A stretch of 64,000 nt of DNA. Origin: JALSNL01 sp036479585 (GTDB lineage: Bacteria > Bacteroidota > Ignavibacteria > Ignavibacteriales > Melioribacteraceae). Of the stretch, positions 10,047-19,280 are shown piece by piece. Within the stretch, counting starts at the first letter, position 1. The number at the start of each line of letters is the position of its first letter. Below the pieces are notes generated by a model that searched no databases, had not been told where the DNA came from, and saw only the letters and a program-made list of their open reading frames with translations. The translations under genes and the position numbers were made by a program. The DNA lies in NCBI GenBank assembly GCA_965224785.1, contig OZ245062.1:1-64000 (forward strand), written 5' to 3'.

Positions 10047-10700
10047 TTAGTTTGTAAGTGCATAGATAATAATATTAGCACCAAACTTTAACGCTTCTTC
10101 TCTTTTAGTTGCTGGGTCGTTGTGTATGCTCGCATCAGCCCAGCCATCACTTGGATTGCTTTCATAGGTGTAATATAGAACCAACCGTTTATCTATAAAT
10201 ATTCCAAAACCTTGTGGAGCGTTATTGTCGTGTTCGTGAATTTTAGGGGGACCGTTTTCAAAATTATAAAATGAATGATAAATATTGTGACTAAAAGGAA
10301 GTTCAACTAAATCTTCATTTGGAAATACTTTTTTAATTTCTCTTCGAAAGGCATTATCCAAACCATAGTCGTCATCAACATACATAAAACCACCATTCTC
10401 AAAATATTCCCTTAAAGATTTTACATCTGATTTTGAAAACGAAATATTTCCGTGTCCGATTAAAAATAAAAACGGGTAGTTGAAAATTTCTTTTTTTGAA
10501 AGATCGGTGAAAATATATTTTGACTGAACTTTAATGTTAGTGTTCTCATTAATATAATTGAGTAAATTTATTTCTGCCGATGGATCATTATACCAGTCTC
10601 CACCACCATTGTATTTGAGGCGTGCAATTTGAAAGTTTATCTCAGTTTGTGCAAAAGACAATTCTATGACTATACAGAAAAAAACAATTAAAGTTTTCAT
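10047..10700 (-). CDS. DUF4159 domain-containing exported protein
   Basis: The 217-residue product has a signal peptide (residues 1-17) followed by one DUF4159 domain: the family signature FQIARLKYNGGGDWYND, then FLIGHGNISFS, the GGFMYVDDDYG loop and NDPATKREEALKFGANIIIYAL at the end. The fold resembles glutamine-amidotransferase-like/ThuA-type domains, but no catalytic role is proven for the family. It is upstream of and co-directional with the DUF4175 gene, a recurring partnership in related genomes (family knowledge). A role in envelope integrity is possible but not shown. Confidence 0.85.
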   Translation of the reverse strand: MKTLIVFFCIVIELSFAQTEINFQIARLKYNGGGDWYNDPSAEINLLNYINENTNIKVQSKYIFTDLSKKEIFNYPFLFLIGHGNISFSKSDVKSLREYFENGGFMYVDDDYGLDNAFRREIKKVFPNEDLVELPFSHNIYHSFYNFENGPPKIHEHDNNAPQGFGIFIDKRLVLYYTYESNPSDGWADASIHNDPATKREEALKFGANIIIYALTN

Positions 10701-11024
10701 AAAAACATGTTTAATAATTAAATCTATTTAATTCAAAAACTCAAATTAATAAAATTAGAACTGCTTTCTTACATATTTCAATATTCAACAGTTCCAAATA
10801 ATTTTGAAAAAAAACTTGCATTGGCAATATGTTACTATTTATTGTGTAACAAATATCAAAATGATACACTTTAAAATATTGTGAGATTTACAGTTTAATA
10901 ATAATTAAATCTTATTTAGGAAGGCAAATTTATAAAAATGTATAGTTAAAATTTAACTTTATTAAACAGTTACCGACTATATAAATTAAATAATAACCCC
11001 ATTAATAAATCTAAAGATAAAACA
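10701..11024. other. AT-rich divergent intergenic region, nothing clear
   Basis: This 324-bp gap separates the divergent DUF4159 and lipoprotein genes, so it should contain two promoters. I see no convincing -35/-10, sigma54 or operator element and no repeat copy. The sequence is A/T-rich throughout. Confidence 0.5.
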
Positions 11025-12434
11025 ATGAAAAAAAATCATTTACCAATCGCGTTTGTATTATTGCTATCAATACTAGTAATTAGTTGTGATACAAAAACTG
11101 ATCCTACTGATTCTGATGGTGGAACTGATTCTACGAAAGCATCTACTATATCAGGTCAAGTTGTTTCTGCATTGACTGGAAAAAACTTAAGTGGAGCAAT
11201 AATTAAAATTTCTGATGGAATTTCAGTTAGAGGAACAACATCAGATGTGGATGGAAAATTTTCATACAATTTTGAATTAGACAATGATACTGATCTTTCT
11301 GTTATTGTTTTTAAATCTGGATATTTTAGAGATACAACAACTGTATTTGGAATTGTAAATTCTACGGTTGAAGTACCCACATTCAAATTAGAACGTGATG
11401 AAAGTTCGAATGCTGGAGATTTTTCAGGAAGGGCAGCATCAATATATCTTATAGCACAAACAAGTGAATCTGTTGGTGTTAAAGAAACTGGTGCATTGGA
11501 AAGTATGCAGATAACATTTGAAATTATGGATTCAAGTGGTATTGTGATTGGTGATAATAATGCAATTGATGTGAGTTTCCGGTTTGGCTCAACACCTGGT
11601 GGCGGTGAATATTTATATCCTGCATCTATCAGAAGTAACTCTCTCGGAAGGGTTAATGTTTCGTTAAATACAGGTACTAAAGCTGGAGTATCACAAATAA
11701 TAGCAGAAGCCGTAGTAGATGGAAATCCTATTACCTCGAAACCGATTATGATAGCTATTCATGGTGGTTTCCCGGATGCAGCTCATTTTAGTATTGGACC
11801 GAAATTTTTAAACTATCCTTACTATAATATTTTTAATGGAAAAGCAGAAATAACGGTTTTAGTTGGAGATAAATATTCTAATTTTGTTAAAGAAGGTACA
11901 TCAGTTTATTTTAATTCCGAAGCAGGTGTTATTGAAGGGTCTGCAGTAACAAATAAATTTGGAAATGCTACAGTTACTTTACTTTCTGGTAATCCAATTC
12001 CTTTTGATGAAGTACTGAAAGAAGGATATTTTTATGTTCATTCTACAACAGTAGATGAAGATGAAAAATATATTAATACAAAAACTTTGGTACTGTTTAG
12101 TTCAACACCAGTTGTTACTTTGTCTCCAACATCAATTGATATTAAAAATGCCGGGTCTCAAAATTTTTCATATACTGTCTCTGATATTTTTGGCAATCCA
12201 CTTGCACATGGAAATAATTTTGCTGTAGTAGTTGAGACTGCTGGCAAAGCTGACGCTTCTGGAGATATTTCTATAACTATGCCGGATAGACAATTTGGTG
12301 TACCTACATATTTCTTTACTGTTTTTGATAAAGATGTTGAGAATATTTCCCTAGAAACAATTTCAGTAAGAGTAATTTCGGATGGACCAAATGGAAGAGC
12401 AACAAGTAACTCTGCTACTGGTCTTACTAGATAG
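11025..12434 (+). CDS. Lipoprotein with carboxypeptidase-regulatory-like and Ig-like domains
   Basis: This 469-residue protein has a lipoprotein signal with Cys21 in the lipobox (LVISCDTK), so it is probably lipid-anchored. After an acidic linker (TDPTDSDGGTDS), residues ~42-125 form a carboxypeptidase-regulatory-like beta-sandwich (ISGQVVSALTGKNLSGA, TTSDVDGKFSYNF). The rest is repeated Ig-like/invasin-like modules (TNKFGNATVTLLSG; VSDIFGNPLAHGNNF). No enzymatic motif is visible. A structural or binding role at the cell surface is likely. It is monocistronic with a strong terminator. The ligand is unknown. Confidence 0.78.
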   Translation: MKKNHLPIAFVLLLSILVISCDTKTDPTDSDGGTDSTKASTISGQVVSALTGKNLSGAIIKISDGISVRGTTSDVDGKFSYNFELDNDTDLSVIVFKSGYFRDTTTVFGIVNSTVEVPTFKLERDESSNAGDFSGRAASIYLIAQTSESVGVKETGALESMQITFEIMDSSGIVIGDNNAIDVSFRFGSTPGGGEYLYPASIRSNSLGRVNVSLNTGTKAGVSQIIAEAVVDGNPITSKPIMIAIHGGFPDAAHFSIGPKFLNYPYYNIFNGKAEITVLVGDKYSNFVKEGTSVYFNSEAGVIEGSAVTNKFGNATVTLLSGNPIPFDEVLKEGYFYVHSTTVDEDEKYINTKTLVLFSSTPVVTLSPTSIDIKNAGSQNFSYTVSDIFGNPLAHGNNFAVVVETAGKADASGDISITMPDRQFGVPTYFFTVFDKDVENISLETISVRVISDGPNGRATSNSATGLTR

Positions 12435-12468
12435 AGCTTGTAAAAAACAATATTCATTTTTACTTATA

Positions 12469-12496
12469 AAGTCCGGTTTTGCCGGGCTTTTTTTGT
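12469..12496 (+). terminator. Rho-independent terminator after the lipoprotein gene
   Basis: The arms AAGTCCGG and CCGGGCTT pair with one T-G wobble around a short T-rich loop, and TTTTTTT follows. This is 35 bp past the stop. Confidence 0.88.
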
Positions 12497-12596
12497 TTTA
12501 AAGATTTACTTTGTTTGAATAAGCATCTCTTATTACTTATCTTAGCACGCTAAATTAGAAATAATATTTTTATCTGAAAAAGGACAGGCAGTTTTT

Positions 12597-14366
12597 ATGG
12601 ATTTTAAAACAAGAACTCATACTTGTAATGATTTAAAAGAAAGTAATATAGATGAAACAGTTGTACTTAATGGCTGGGTAGATAATAGACGAGATCTAGG
12701 CGGAGTGATTTTTATAGACCTACGAGACAGATACGGAATAACCCAAGTTGTATTTGAACCTACATATAATAAAGATGCTCACGAGGTAGGTAAAGCTTTA
12801 AGAACTGAATTTGTAATATCTATTAGTGGTAAAGTTAGAAAACGACCTGAGGGGACTGACAACCTTCAGCTAGCAACTGGTACTGTGGACGTAATGGTTG
12901 ATGAACTACTTATATTTAATGAAGCTGAAACAACACCCTTTCAAATAAAAGATAATATTGATGTCTCTGAAGAAGTTAGACTAAAGTATAGATACCTTGA
13001 TTTGAGAAGAGGTAGAATGCAAAATAATTTAAAAATAAGACACAGAGTGTATCAAGAAGTACGAAATTATTTTGACTCCCAAGATTTTTTGGAAATAGAA
13101 ACTCCAGTACTTATGAAAAGTACTCCGGAAGGTGCAAGAGATTTTTTAGTTCCAAGTCGCTTGCATAAAGGAGATTTTTATGCCTTGCCTCAATCACCTC
13201 AAACCTATAAGCAATTATTAATGGTTTCTGGTTTTGATAAATATTTTCAAATTGTAAAATGTTTTAGAGATGAAGATTTAAGAGCCGACCGTCAACCAGA
13301 GTTTACCCAAATTGATGTAGAGATGTCTTTTGTAAACGAAGAAGATATTTTCAACTTAGTTGAAAAATTGATGAAGAAATTATTTATGAAGATAAATAAT
13401 TACGAACTGAAATTACCAATTCCTCGTTTAACTTATGAAGAAGCTCTAGAAAAATATGGAAGTGACAAACCAGATTTACGATTTGAAATGGAAATGGTAA
13501 CATTAAATAAAGTGTTTGTTAATTCTGAATTTAGAGTATTTAAAGATACACTTAGTAATAATGGAATTATTACATCTTTACTTGCAAAGGGCTGTGGTGA
13601 TTATACAAGAAATCAATTGGATGTACTTACTGAGTTTGCAAAAAAATTAGGAGCTGGTGGTTTAATTTGGATGAGAGTTAAGGAAGAAGGTCTTGAAGCA
13701 CCTATTGCAAAATTTTTAACAGATGATGAAAAACAAAATATTATATGTTCACTAAACGCAAAAGTGGGCGATTTAGTTTTTATGATTTCTGGCCCAAAGC
13801 AAAAAGCTTTAGAGCAAATGGGCGGACTTAGACTAGAGATGGCAAAAAGATTAAACTTCTTGGAAGGGAAAACCGAACCAAAATTAGTTTGGGTTACAAA
13901 GTTTCCTCTATTAGAGTGGGATGATGAAACACAAAGATACTATGCAATGCACCATCCGTTTACATCACCTGAAATTAGTGATATGGAAATGTTAGAAAGT
14001 GATCCTTCCAAAGTTTATGCAAGAGCTTATGATTTAGTTCTGAACGGAAACGAAATTGCTGGAGGTAGTATTAGAATTCATGACTCTAGCCTACAAGCAA
14101 AAATGTTCAAAGTACTTGGGATTTCTGATAAAGAAGCTGAAGAAAAATTTGGCTTTTTAATGAATGCATTTAAATATGGTGCTCCGCCACACGGAGGAAT
14201 TGCTTTTGGATTAGATAGAATGATTATGTTGTTTACAAATGAAAACTCAATTAGAGATGTAATTGCATTTCCTAAAACTACAAGTGGACATTCATTAATG
14301 GATCATTCACCATCATCAGTAAGTGAAGAACAATTGAGAGATTTACATATTAGAATTAGAAAGTAA
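12597..14366 (+). CDS. aspS: Aspartyl-tRNA synthetase
   Basis: This class II synthetase (589 residues) charges tRNA-Asp. The N-terminal OB-fold anticodon domain (NGWVDNRRDLGGVIFIDLRD) is followed by the catalytic core with motif 2 (FRDEDLRADRQPEFTQ). A bacterial GAD-type insertion occupies about residues 285-420. Motif 3 is GGIAFGLDRMIMLF near the C-terminus. The length is typical of bacterial AspRS. Whether it also charges tRNA-Asn cannot be told here. It has its own ribosome binding site (aaaggacagg) and no operon partner. Confidence 0.97.
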   Translation: MDFKTRTHTCNDLKESNIDETVVLNGWVDNRRDLGGVIFIDLRDRYGITQVVFEPTYNKDAHEVGKALRTEFVISISGKVRKRPEGTDNLQLATGTVDVMVDELLIFNEAETTPFQIKDNIDVSEEVRLKYRYLDLRRGRMQNNLKIRHRVYQEVRNYFDSQDFLEIETPVLMKSTPEGARDFLVPSRLHKGDFYALPQSPQTYKQLLMVSGFDKYFQIVKCFRDEDLRADRQPEFTQIDVEMSFVNEEDIFNLVEKLMKKLFMKINNYELKLPIPRLTYEEALEKYGSDKPDLRFEMEMVTLNKVFVNSEFRVFKDTLSNNGIITSLLAKGCGDYTRNQLDVLTEFAKKLGAGGLIWMRVKEEGLEAPIAKFLTDDEKQNIICSLNAKVGDLVFMISGPKQKALEQMGGLRLEMAKRLNFLEGKTEPKLVWVTKFPLLEWDDETQRYYAMHHPFTSPEISDMEMLESDPSKVYARAYDLVLNGNEIAGGSIRIHDSSLQAKMFKVLGISDKEAEEKFGFLMNAFKYGAPPHGGIAFGLDRMIMLFTNENSIRDVIAFPKTTSGHSLMDHSPSSVSEEQLRDLHIRIRK

Positions 14367-14450
14367 AGTTAATCTCAACTGTAGCGTGGATTGCTTGCAA
14401 TCAGCGTTTTTAATTATTGCTTTAGGTTTAGTTATACTAAAATCCTTAAC

Positions 14451-14483
14451 AAGATGGCATCTCTGTTGTTGAGATGACATCTT
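14451..14483. repeat. Strong hairpin, AAGATG...CATCTT type
   Basis: The arms AAGATGGCATCTC (14451-14463) and GAGATGACATCTT (14471-14483) pair with one mismatch around a 7-base loop. Similar GATxxCATCTTT strings occur at 35766-35864 and near 19093, suggesting a small repeat family. Confidence 0.65.
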
Positions 14484-14670
14484 TGGGAAGTAAGTAAATA
14501 TATTTCTTTTGGCAATACACAATATAAAGAAATGTCTTCTAAAGTTCCTATCTCAAAGCAGAGATATTAACTTTAACTATAGTAAAAAAAATCTCTACAA
14601 TTCTTCAATTTCTATTCGATTATGACCTATCTAGTTATTTCTCAAAATAAATTTAAATAAATAAATCAAA

Positions 14671-14686
14671 TGGCAAGATTATTGTT
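14671..14686 (+). promoter_or_regulatory. Sigma54-like -24/-12 promoter of pilin gene 1
   Basis: TGGCAAGATTATTGTT matches the consensus TGGCAC-N5-TTGC with two mismatches (C to A at the sixth base and C to T in the last). The required 10 bases between GG and the -12 dinucleotide are kept. It lies 47 bases upstream of the pilin ATG. An NtrC-type sigma54 activator is encoded in the same locus. Confidence 0.55.
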
Positions 14687-14733
14687 AGCTTATTAAGCTA
14701 ATAATTATAACTACAAAATAAAACAGAAAAAAT

Positions 14734-15114
14734 ATGGGTCAACAACAATTATTACTTATAGTGCTTGGACTAATTTTAGTGGGAATATCAGTAGTTGTTG
14801 GTATAAATGTATTTACAGCTAACAGTATTGAAAAAAAAAGAGATATGTTGATAAGTCAATGTTTAACTTTAGGTGCAATGGCTCAAAAATACTATCGAGT
14901 TCCTTCCGCTTTAGCTGGTGGTGGTCAAACATTTACAAATTGGGATGTTCCTATTACCTTAAAAGATACTGAACTTGGAAGTTTTACTGCTGTATCTACT
15001 GCCGAGAATGTAATAATTACTGCTATTGGAAATGAAGTTATTTCAACAGGTGACTCAATTGAAGTACAAATAAAAATATTTCATGGAAGTACCCAAATAT
15101 TACTAACAAAGTAA
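14734..15114 (+). CDS. Type IV pilin-like protein 1
   Basis: The 126-residue protein begins MGQQQLLLIVLGLILVGI, a very short leader ending in Gly2 and followed at once by a ~24-residue hydrophobic helix. This is the layout of a class III (prepilin-type) signal, presumably cut after Gly2. The mature +1 residue is Gln rather than Phe/Met, and position +5 is Leu, not the Glu conserved in canonical pilins. The globular part has AMAQKYYRVPSALAGGGQTF, shared with the next gene. It is the first gene of the pilus-like locus, with its own sigma54-like promoter. It may be a minor or alternative subunit. No prepilin peptidase gene is in the window. Confidence 0.82.
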   Translation: MGQQQLLLIVLGLILVGISVVVGINVFTANSIEKKRDMLISQCLTLGAMAQKYYRVPSALAGGGQTFTNWDVPITLKDTELGSFTAVSTAENVIITAIGNEVISTGDSIEVQIKIFHGSTQILLTK

Positions 15115-15270
15115 ATATTTGAGTAATTTCTACAGGTAATAATTACACACCGCTTCACTATTTAATGTTCCATTTTGATATTATTGCTAATATTAGCCAA
15201 CATTGTTTCATTCTAAAACATTTTCTTTTAATACATCACTATTTTTCATTAAAAACAATACTCATTTTTT

Positions 15271-15286
15271 TGGCATAGTTATTTCT
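15271..15286 (+). promoter_or_regulatory. Sigma54-like -24/-12 promoter of pilin gene 2
   Basis: TGGCATAGTTATTTCT aligns with TGGCAC-N5-TTGC at correct spacing with two mismatches. It lies 56 bases upstream of the second pilin ATG, close to the arrangement seen before pilin 1. Confidence 0.45.
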
Positions 15287-15342
15287 TATGTGTATTGAAC
15301 TTTTACAAAAATAACCATTAACAAAACTAAAGGAGTAAAATA

Positions 15343-15732
15343 ATGGGTCAACAACAATTGTTATTAATCGTTCTAGGCGTTATCATCGTTGGTATCGCAG
15401 TAGTAGTAGGTATCAATGTATTTACAGCAAGTAGTATGAATGCAAACAGAGATGCAATAATTTCTGATTGTACAACAATAGCTGCTATGGCGCAACAATA
15501 TTACAGAAAACCAACTGCAATGGGTGGTGGCGGAAATGATTTTACAGGATTTATAATTCCTGCATCGTTACAAGCTACAGCTAACGGATCTTATGTAGCA
15601 TCAGGTGTTGGTGGTGATGTAATGACATTAGCAGCTACAGGTACAGAAATTGGTACTGATGGATCTGATTCTGTTAAAGTTACAATGACTGTTGGAAGAG
15701 ATGCAATAACTGGAACAGTTATTAATAACTAA
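15343..15732 (+). CDS. Type IV pilin-like protein 2 (probable major subunit)
   Basis: This 129-residue paralog of the preceding gene begins MGQQQLLLIVLGVIIVGI. It has the same leader, the same hydrophobic N-terminal helix ending in INVFTAS, the shared AMAQQYYRKPTAMGGGGNDF segment and a small Gly/Thr-rich C-terminal domain. It lacks Glu at +5, as its paralog does. A ribosome binding site (aaaggag, 15328-15334), its own sigma54-like promoter and a strong terminator immediately downstream make it a highly expressed single-gene unit, as expected for the major pilin. Assembly is presumably by the PilB/PilC genes downstream. Confidence 0.85.
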   Translation: MGQQQLLLIVLGVIIVGIAVVVGINVFTASSMNANRDAIISDCTTIAAMAQQYYRKPTAMGGGGNDFTGFIIPASLQATANGSYVASGVGGDVMTLAATGTEIGTDGSDSVKVTMTVGRDAITGTVINN

Positions 15733-15768
15733 ATTCTGTAGAAAGATTTATTAAATTCTTAAAACAAT

Positions 15769-15812
15769 AAGGCTAATAAAGCAATATAAACAGTTTTATT
15801 AGCCTTTTTTGT
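15769..15812 (+). terminator. Strong terminator after pilin gene 2
   Basis: The arms AAGGCTAATAAA (15769-15780) and TTTATTAGCCTT (15795-15806) are perfectly complementary (12 bp), followed by TTTTTT. This separates the pilin transcript from the machine genes. Confidence 0.9.
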
Positions 15813-15915
15813 CTTAAGAAAAACTAATCGAAGTAGTAAAGTTTAACTAATAAGCAATTTTGTTCGAAAGTAGTTTTAGTAAATTAAAAAATATTTTAAT
15901 AAACCCCCAATTATT

Positions 15916-17256
15916 ATGATAGAATTACGTTTTAATGCTTTAAAGCCAAATGGTCAATCAATTGTTGGTACAATAACTTCAGCAACAACAAGTGAAGCTA
16001 AGAAAAAAATTAGTCAACTTGTTGAACAGCACGGATTAAAAACCGAATCAATTGAGAAAAAATCTACCTTTATGTATAAGGTTAAAAAAGGAACCGACAA
16101 ACCAGTTACTGGTCAACAAAAAGCATTTAATAAAGAGGAAGTAACAGAAGCTCTTACCAAACTTGGCTACCATGTAATTTCCGTAAATAAAAAATTATTT
16201 GAGTTCCAACCAAAGCCACCTGTTCAAGAAATTGTTTCGTTTGTAAAGATTAGTGCAGAGTTAATGGAACAGAAACTTCCATTTGCAGAAATTATGACTT
16301 TGCTAACAAGTGATCTTGAAAACAAAACCTTACGAGAAACACTTAAACAAGTTAACAACGAGTTAAAAAAAGGAACTGATAGTGAGCAAGTGTATCTTAA
16401 ATACGAATCAGTATTTGGGAAGTTCACTTCTTATATGCTTGGCTTAGCTTCTAAAAGTGGTAACATGACTGAGATTTATAAAGCTACCGCAAAATTTTTA
16501 GAAAGACAGCAAGAGTTTAGAAAGAATATGAGAAGTGCATTAATTACACCTGCTATTACTGTTTTTGTGCTTTTATTAGCGGTTCTGTTTTATGTAGGTT
16601 ATATTTTTCCAGAAACAGCAAAACTATTTGTGAAATTTGATATTGAATTACCACCAATGACTGCAGCAACATTAGACATGAGTGATTTTATATTGAATAA
16701 TCCAATTCTAATTGCTTTGGTAATGATTGTTCCCCCCTTGATATTTATGCAATTCACTAAAACTAAAAAAGGTGCATTACTTAAAGATCAATATATGATG
16801 AAAATGCCAATAATGGGCGGAATTGTTCATAAAACAAATATTGAAGTTTTTTGTAGAGTATTTTATACTCTATATAGTGGCTCTGCAGATAGTATTGAGC
16901 CAATAAGAATAGCATCAGAAGCAACGGGTAATAAATACTTTGAGCAACAAATAAAAGAAGTTTCCATTCCACTTATGACGAGTAAAGGAAAGGGGCTTAC
17001 AGAAGCGTTAGAAGCTAGTGGAGTTTTTACAACAACAGCAATTTCACGTTTTCATTCAGGCGAAGAAACTGGTACAATAAAAAATACGGCTAAACAACTT
17101 GCTAATTATTACGAAAGTGAAACAGTTTTCAGATTAAAAAGTGTAATTGAAATGATTCAAGTTTGGATAGCAATGTTCATTATGGTAGTAATGATTGGAC
17201 TAACATTAGTATCGGCAGAAACAGCTACAATAAATCCTAAACCACCAACAATGTAG
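15916..17256 (+). CDS. PilC/GspF-type inner-membrane platform protein
   Basis: This 446-residue polytopic protein is the platform on which the assembly ATPase acts to push pilins into the periplasm. The N-terminal ~110 residues are a cytoplasmic extension (MIELRFNALKPNGQS...). The first T2SSF repeat (VSFVKISAELMEQKLPFAE) leads to a membrane segment near residues 210-230. A second segment is near 255-275. The second repeat (TNIEVFCRVFYTLYSGS; SRFHSGEETGTI) ends in a membrane segment near 415-435. It is the first gene of an apparent operon running to the secretin gene. Confidence 0.88.
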   Translation: MIELRFNALKPNGQSIVGTITSATTSEAKKKISQLVEQHGLKTESIEKKSTFMYKVKKGTDKPVTGQQKAFNKEEVTEALTKLGYHVISVNKKLFEFQPKPPVQEIVSFVKISAELMEQKLPFAEIMTLLTSDLENKTLRETLKQVNNELKKGTDSEQVYLKYESVFGKFTSYMLGLASKSGNMTEIYKATAKFLERQQEFRKNMRSALITPAITVFVLLLAVLFYVGYIFPETAKLFVKFDIELPPMTAATLDMSDFILNNPILIALVMIVPPLIFMQFTKTKKGALLKDQYMMKMPIMGGIVHKTNIEVFCRVFYTLYSGSADSIEPIRIASEATGNKYFEQQIKEVSIPLMTSKGKGLTEALEASGVFTTTAISRFHSGEETGTIKNTAKQLANYYESETVFRLKSVIEMIQVWIAMFIMVVMIGLTLVSAETATINPKPPTM

Positions 17257-17282
17257 TTGTAATTTTTTAAGGGCAAAGAGAA

Positions 17283-19073
17283 ATGGTAAATGACAGAATA
17301 GAGACAATGGATAAGATAGGATACCTTCTTCTGAAGAAAGGTATTATCGATATCGAGATATTGGAAAAAGCCCTTGAAGCTAAAGAGAAAGATTTAACTG
17401 ATAAAAAAAGAAATCTTGGACAAATTCTTGTTGAAGAATTTAGTTTTGATCATGATATAATATTTAAAGAGATTGCAGTTTTATATGCTTTTAAAGAAAT
17501 AGTTTATAATCCAGCAGAGTTTAATGAAGAAAGAGTCTCTGGAATTAAGAGTTTAATTGAAAAAGCTAGTGATGATGTTAAGGATCTTTTACTTAAACAC
17601 AAAGTTCTACCTTATGGTTTTGATGTTAGGATAAAAGATAAATTAATTCTTGCTGCAATAGATCCTACCAATAGAGCATTATCAAAAGTAGCTTTTGCTT
17701 TAAATATTAAAAAGTATGAACTAAATTTTATTAAAAAGAAAGACTATGATAAACTTATTGAAATAATTATTCCGCAGCAAAATGAATTTCTAAAAGCGGT
17801 TGCAGATTCTGATGAGATTTTGGATGTTGATAATAATAGTGCTGGAGATACTGAAGAAGCATTAGATTCGGAAATTAATAAAAGTGCTTTAGTAAATTTA
17901 ATAGAAGGTGCTTTAGTTGAAGGTGTTAGAAGAGGAATTAGTGATTTACACATTTTTCCTGTTAGTGCATCAAGAACAGAAATTCATTTTAGAGAAGATG
18001 GCAAACTAGCTTTATGGTATGCTCAAGAAAAAACAATGCCAGAAGCTGTGATAGCTATTGTAAAAGACAGAGCAAAAGGTTTAGATAGATTTGAAAAAGA
18101 ACAAGCTCAAGATGGTTTTATTCAAAGAGAAATTGATGGATATATTATTCGTTTTAGAGTTTCTGTTTTACCTATGGTGGGAACGGAATTAAAGAACAGA
18201 TTTGAAAGTGTAGTAATTAGAATTTTAGATGATAGAAATGTAATTAGGGACTTAAGTAAATTAGGTCTTGTTGGATATGCAAACGATGCTTTTGAAAAAG
18301 CAATTAACCAACCGCAAGGCATGGTAATATTAACGGGACCAACTGGTAGTGGTAAAAGTACAACACTTATTGCTGCATTATACCAAGTAATTTCTCCTGC
18401 AGTTAATGTTCTTACTGTTGAAGATCCGGTTGAGTATGTAATTGAAGGTGCAAGACAGCTTAAGATTGGTCATAAAATGGATTTTGAACAAGCCATTAGA
18501 GCAATACTTAGACATGATCCTGACATTGTACTTGTTGGTGAAATGAGAGATAAAGAAACAGCAGAAACTGCCGTTAAACTTGCAAATACCGGTCACTTAA
18601 CATTTTCAACACTTCATACAAACGATGCACCAAGTGCAGTTGCTCGTTTATACAAGATGGGTGTTGAACCATTTTTAATTGCTTATGCAATTAATATAAT
18701 TGTTGCACAAAGACTTATTAGAAAGTTATGCGATAATTGCAAAAGGAAAGTAACCGAATTAGATGAAGGCGAAATGAAAGCAGCTGATTTAGATATTGAA
18801 GAATGGAAAAACTATGAAATATATGAAGCTGTTGGATGTGAGAAGTGTAATAAGTCTGGGTATAAAGGACGTATGGCAGTTCACGAAGCTTTGTACTTTA
18901 CTAAAGAAATTAGAGAAATAATTGTACGTTCAGGTATTGAAGTAGATGAAGAAAAAATTAGAACTCAAGCACGGAAAGATGGTACTCTAAACTTAAGAGA
19001 AAATGGTTTAGAGAAAGTAAAAGATGGTAATACTTCAATACAAGAAGTTATTTCATCAACAATGGACGATTAG
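17283..19073 (+). CDS. PilB/GspE-type assembly ATPase
   Basis: This 596-residue hexameric secretion ATPase drives pilus extension. The N-terminal MshEN/GspE-N domain (IGYLLLKKGIIDIEILEKAL) spans about residues 10-150. Walker A is GPTGSGKST (352-360). The Asp box, Walker B (LVGEMRDKETAETA) and His box (STLHTNDAPSA) follow. A tetracysteine zinc site (CDNCKRK ... CEKCNKSGYKG) distinguishes extension ATPases from retraction ATPases. It starts 26 bp after pilC with ribosome binding site aagag. All key residues are present. Confidence 0.94.
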   Translation: MVNDRIETMDKIGYLLLKKGIIDIEILEKALEAKEKDLTDKKRNLGQILVEEFSFDHDIIFKEIAVLYAFKEIVYNPAEFNEERVSGIKSLIEKASDDVKDLLLKHKVLPYGFDVRIKDKLILAAIDPTNRALSKVAFALNIKKYELNFIKKKDYDKLIEIIIPQQNEFLKAVADSDEILDVDNNSAGDTEEALDSEINKSALVNLIEGALVEGVRRGISDLHIFPVSASRTEIHFREDGKLALWYAQEKTMPEAVIAIVKDRAKGLDRFEKEQAQDGFIQREIDGYIIRFRVSVLPMVGTELKNRFESVVIRILDDRNVIRDLSKLGLVGYANDAFEKAINQPQGMVILTGPTGSGKSTTLIAALYQVISPAVNVLTVEDPVEYVIEGARQLKIGHKMDFEQAIRAILRHDPDIVLVGEMRDKETAETAVKLANTGHLTFSTLHTNDAPSAVARLYKMGVEPFLIAYAINIIVAQRLIRKLCDNCKRKVTELDEGEMKAADLDIEEWKNYEIYEAVGCEKCNKSGYKGRMAVHEALYFTKEIREIIVRSGIEVDEEKIRTQARKDGTLNLRENGLEKVKDGNTSIQEVISSTMDD

Positions 19074-19280
19074 CAAATTAAAAATGTACAACAAGATGAC
19101 ATTTTTGAAAAGAGTTATAGAGGAAAACTTTTAAAAAAATGTAACAAAAAAGATTGACGATTTTAGATTGTTGATGTAAAAACAAAAGTGATTTTGAAAA
19201 ATTGAAAATTAAAATCCGAAAACAAGTTTTATAAAAGAAGTTTTTCAGAAGTTATTTGAATTTAAATTAAAGAGAATACA

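Larger units (their letters stand above)
14367..14733. other. Intergenic region between aspS and the first pilin gene
   Basis: This 367-bp stretch holds a weak hairpin directly after aspS (GATTGC/GCAATC, 14389-14402, followed by agcgttttt) that may terminate aspS. It also holds a 13-bp inverted repeat at 14451-14483 and a sigma54-like site at 14671. The remainder is AT-rich with no coding signal. Confidence 0.5.

Noticed and set aside
10821..10840. TTGGCAATATGTTACT as a sigma54 site before the lipoprotein gene
   Set aside because: The -12 element does not match (TACT rather than TTGC), and it lies too far from the start codon.
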